A stretch of DNA of 64,000 nucleotides from Yponomeuta sedellus (lineage: Eukaryota > Arthropoda > Insecta > Lepidoptera > Yponomeutidae): the NCBI GenBank assembly GCA_934045075.1, contig OW203740.1:20039878-20103877 (forward strand), read 5' to 3'. Positions 63,946 through 64,000 of the stretch are shown here, piece after piece (within the stretch, counting starts at the first letter, position 1; the number at the start of each line of letters is the position of its first letter). A program made the translations under genes and the position numbers. The notes beneath the pieces are model-generated. The model did no database searches, was not told the DNA's origin, and saw only the letters and a list, made by a program, of their open reading frames with translations.

Positions 63946-64000
63946 CTTTGCATCTCGATTGTGAGGTAAGTAGAAATAAACCGGCATTACAAGAATAAAA

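Noticed and set aside
63799..63987. 62-codon frame with a Tyr-Ile repeat
   Set aside because: It is the (TA)n microsatellite read in frame.

Overview
This window is nuclear DNA from an insect, most likely a moth or butterfly. The evidence is the repeat content: several tRNA-headed SINEs, RTE-type and CR1/Jockey-type LINE 3' ends that finish in short microsatellites, a Harbinger remnant, and repeat motifs typical of lepidopteran genomes. The assignment is by recall and goes only to order level. I find no host protein-coding gene, no functional rRNA or tRNA gene and no CRISPR array. Nearly every open frame is a translation of a repeat; the recognisable coding matter is decayed transposon genes.

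Working family names used below: SINE-A (tRNA head, unit about 307 bp); SINE-B (head resembling 5S rRNA, about 370 bp); SINE-C (about 230-270 bp, sharing its 3' end with an RTE LINE); SINE-D, E and F (three other tRNA-headed SINEs); M (degenerate SINE-like repeat); FB-J and FB-L (fold-back repeats); LINE-I, H and N (non-RTE LINE 3' ends); RTE fragments.

Layout. 1-10.4 kb: nested SINE-A/B, FB-L and FB-J copies, a possible LTR-element primer-binding site, SINE-D/E. 10.5-20 kb: a fold-back SINE-B, a minisatellite ORF, a possible Crypton remnant, MITEs, a complete SINE-F. 20-28 kb: RTE insertion, SINE-D, a 831-bp inverted-repeat transposon inside a SINE-F, degenerate local duplications, a MITE and a complete SINE-C. 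28-36 kb: palindromic FB-L, the largest fold-back SINE-A, FB-J, and SINE-B copies, one carrying an 88-bp LINE insert. 36-44 kb: a CR1/Jockey-type LINE tail, then a three-level nest (SINE-A in Harbinger in SINE-E), and SINE-B/C copies. 44-54 kb: LINE remnants, SINE-A/C/D, the second copy of a 344-bp MITE, and a 4 x 224-bp tandem array. 54.4-60.3 kb: two different satellite arrays (periods about 187 and 159 bp) bracketed by a 13-bp inverted repeat. 60-64 kb: an RTE fragment, fold-back SINE-A, a perfect 31-bp hairpin, SINE-F and a (TA)n tract.

The most interesting signal is structural. About ten SINE-A copies are palindromes, all with the 3' tail at both outer ends and a different centre in each, and several have 10-15 bp target duplications. 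Some also hold more than one head-to-tail unit. SINE-B, FB-J and FB-L show related fold-back forms. This fits snap-back or template-switching reverse transcription of multimeric or circular templates rather than ordinary MITE transposition. Many target duplications can be read directly, so the window records an ordered history of insertions.
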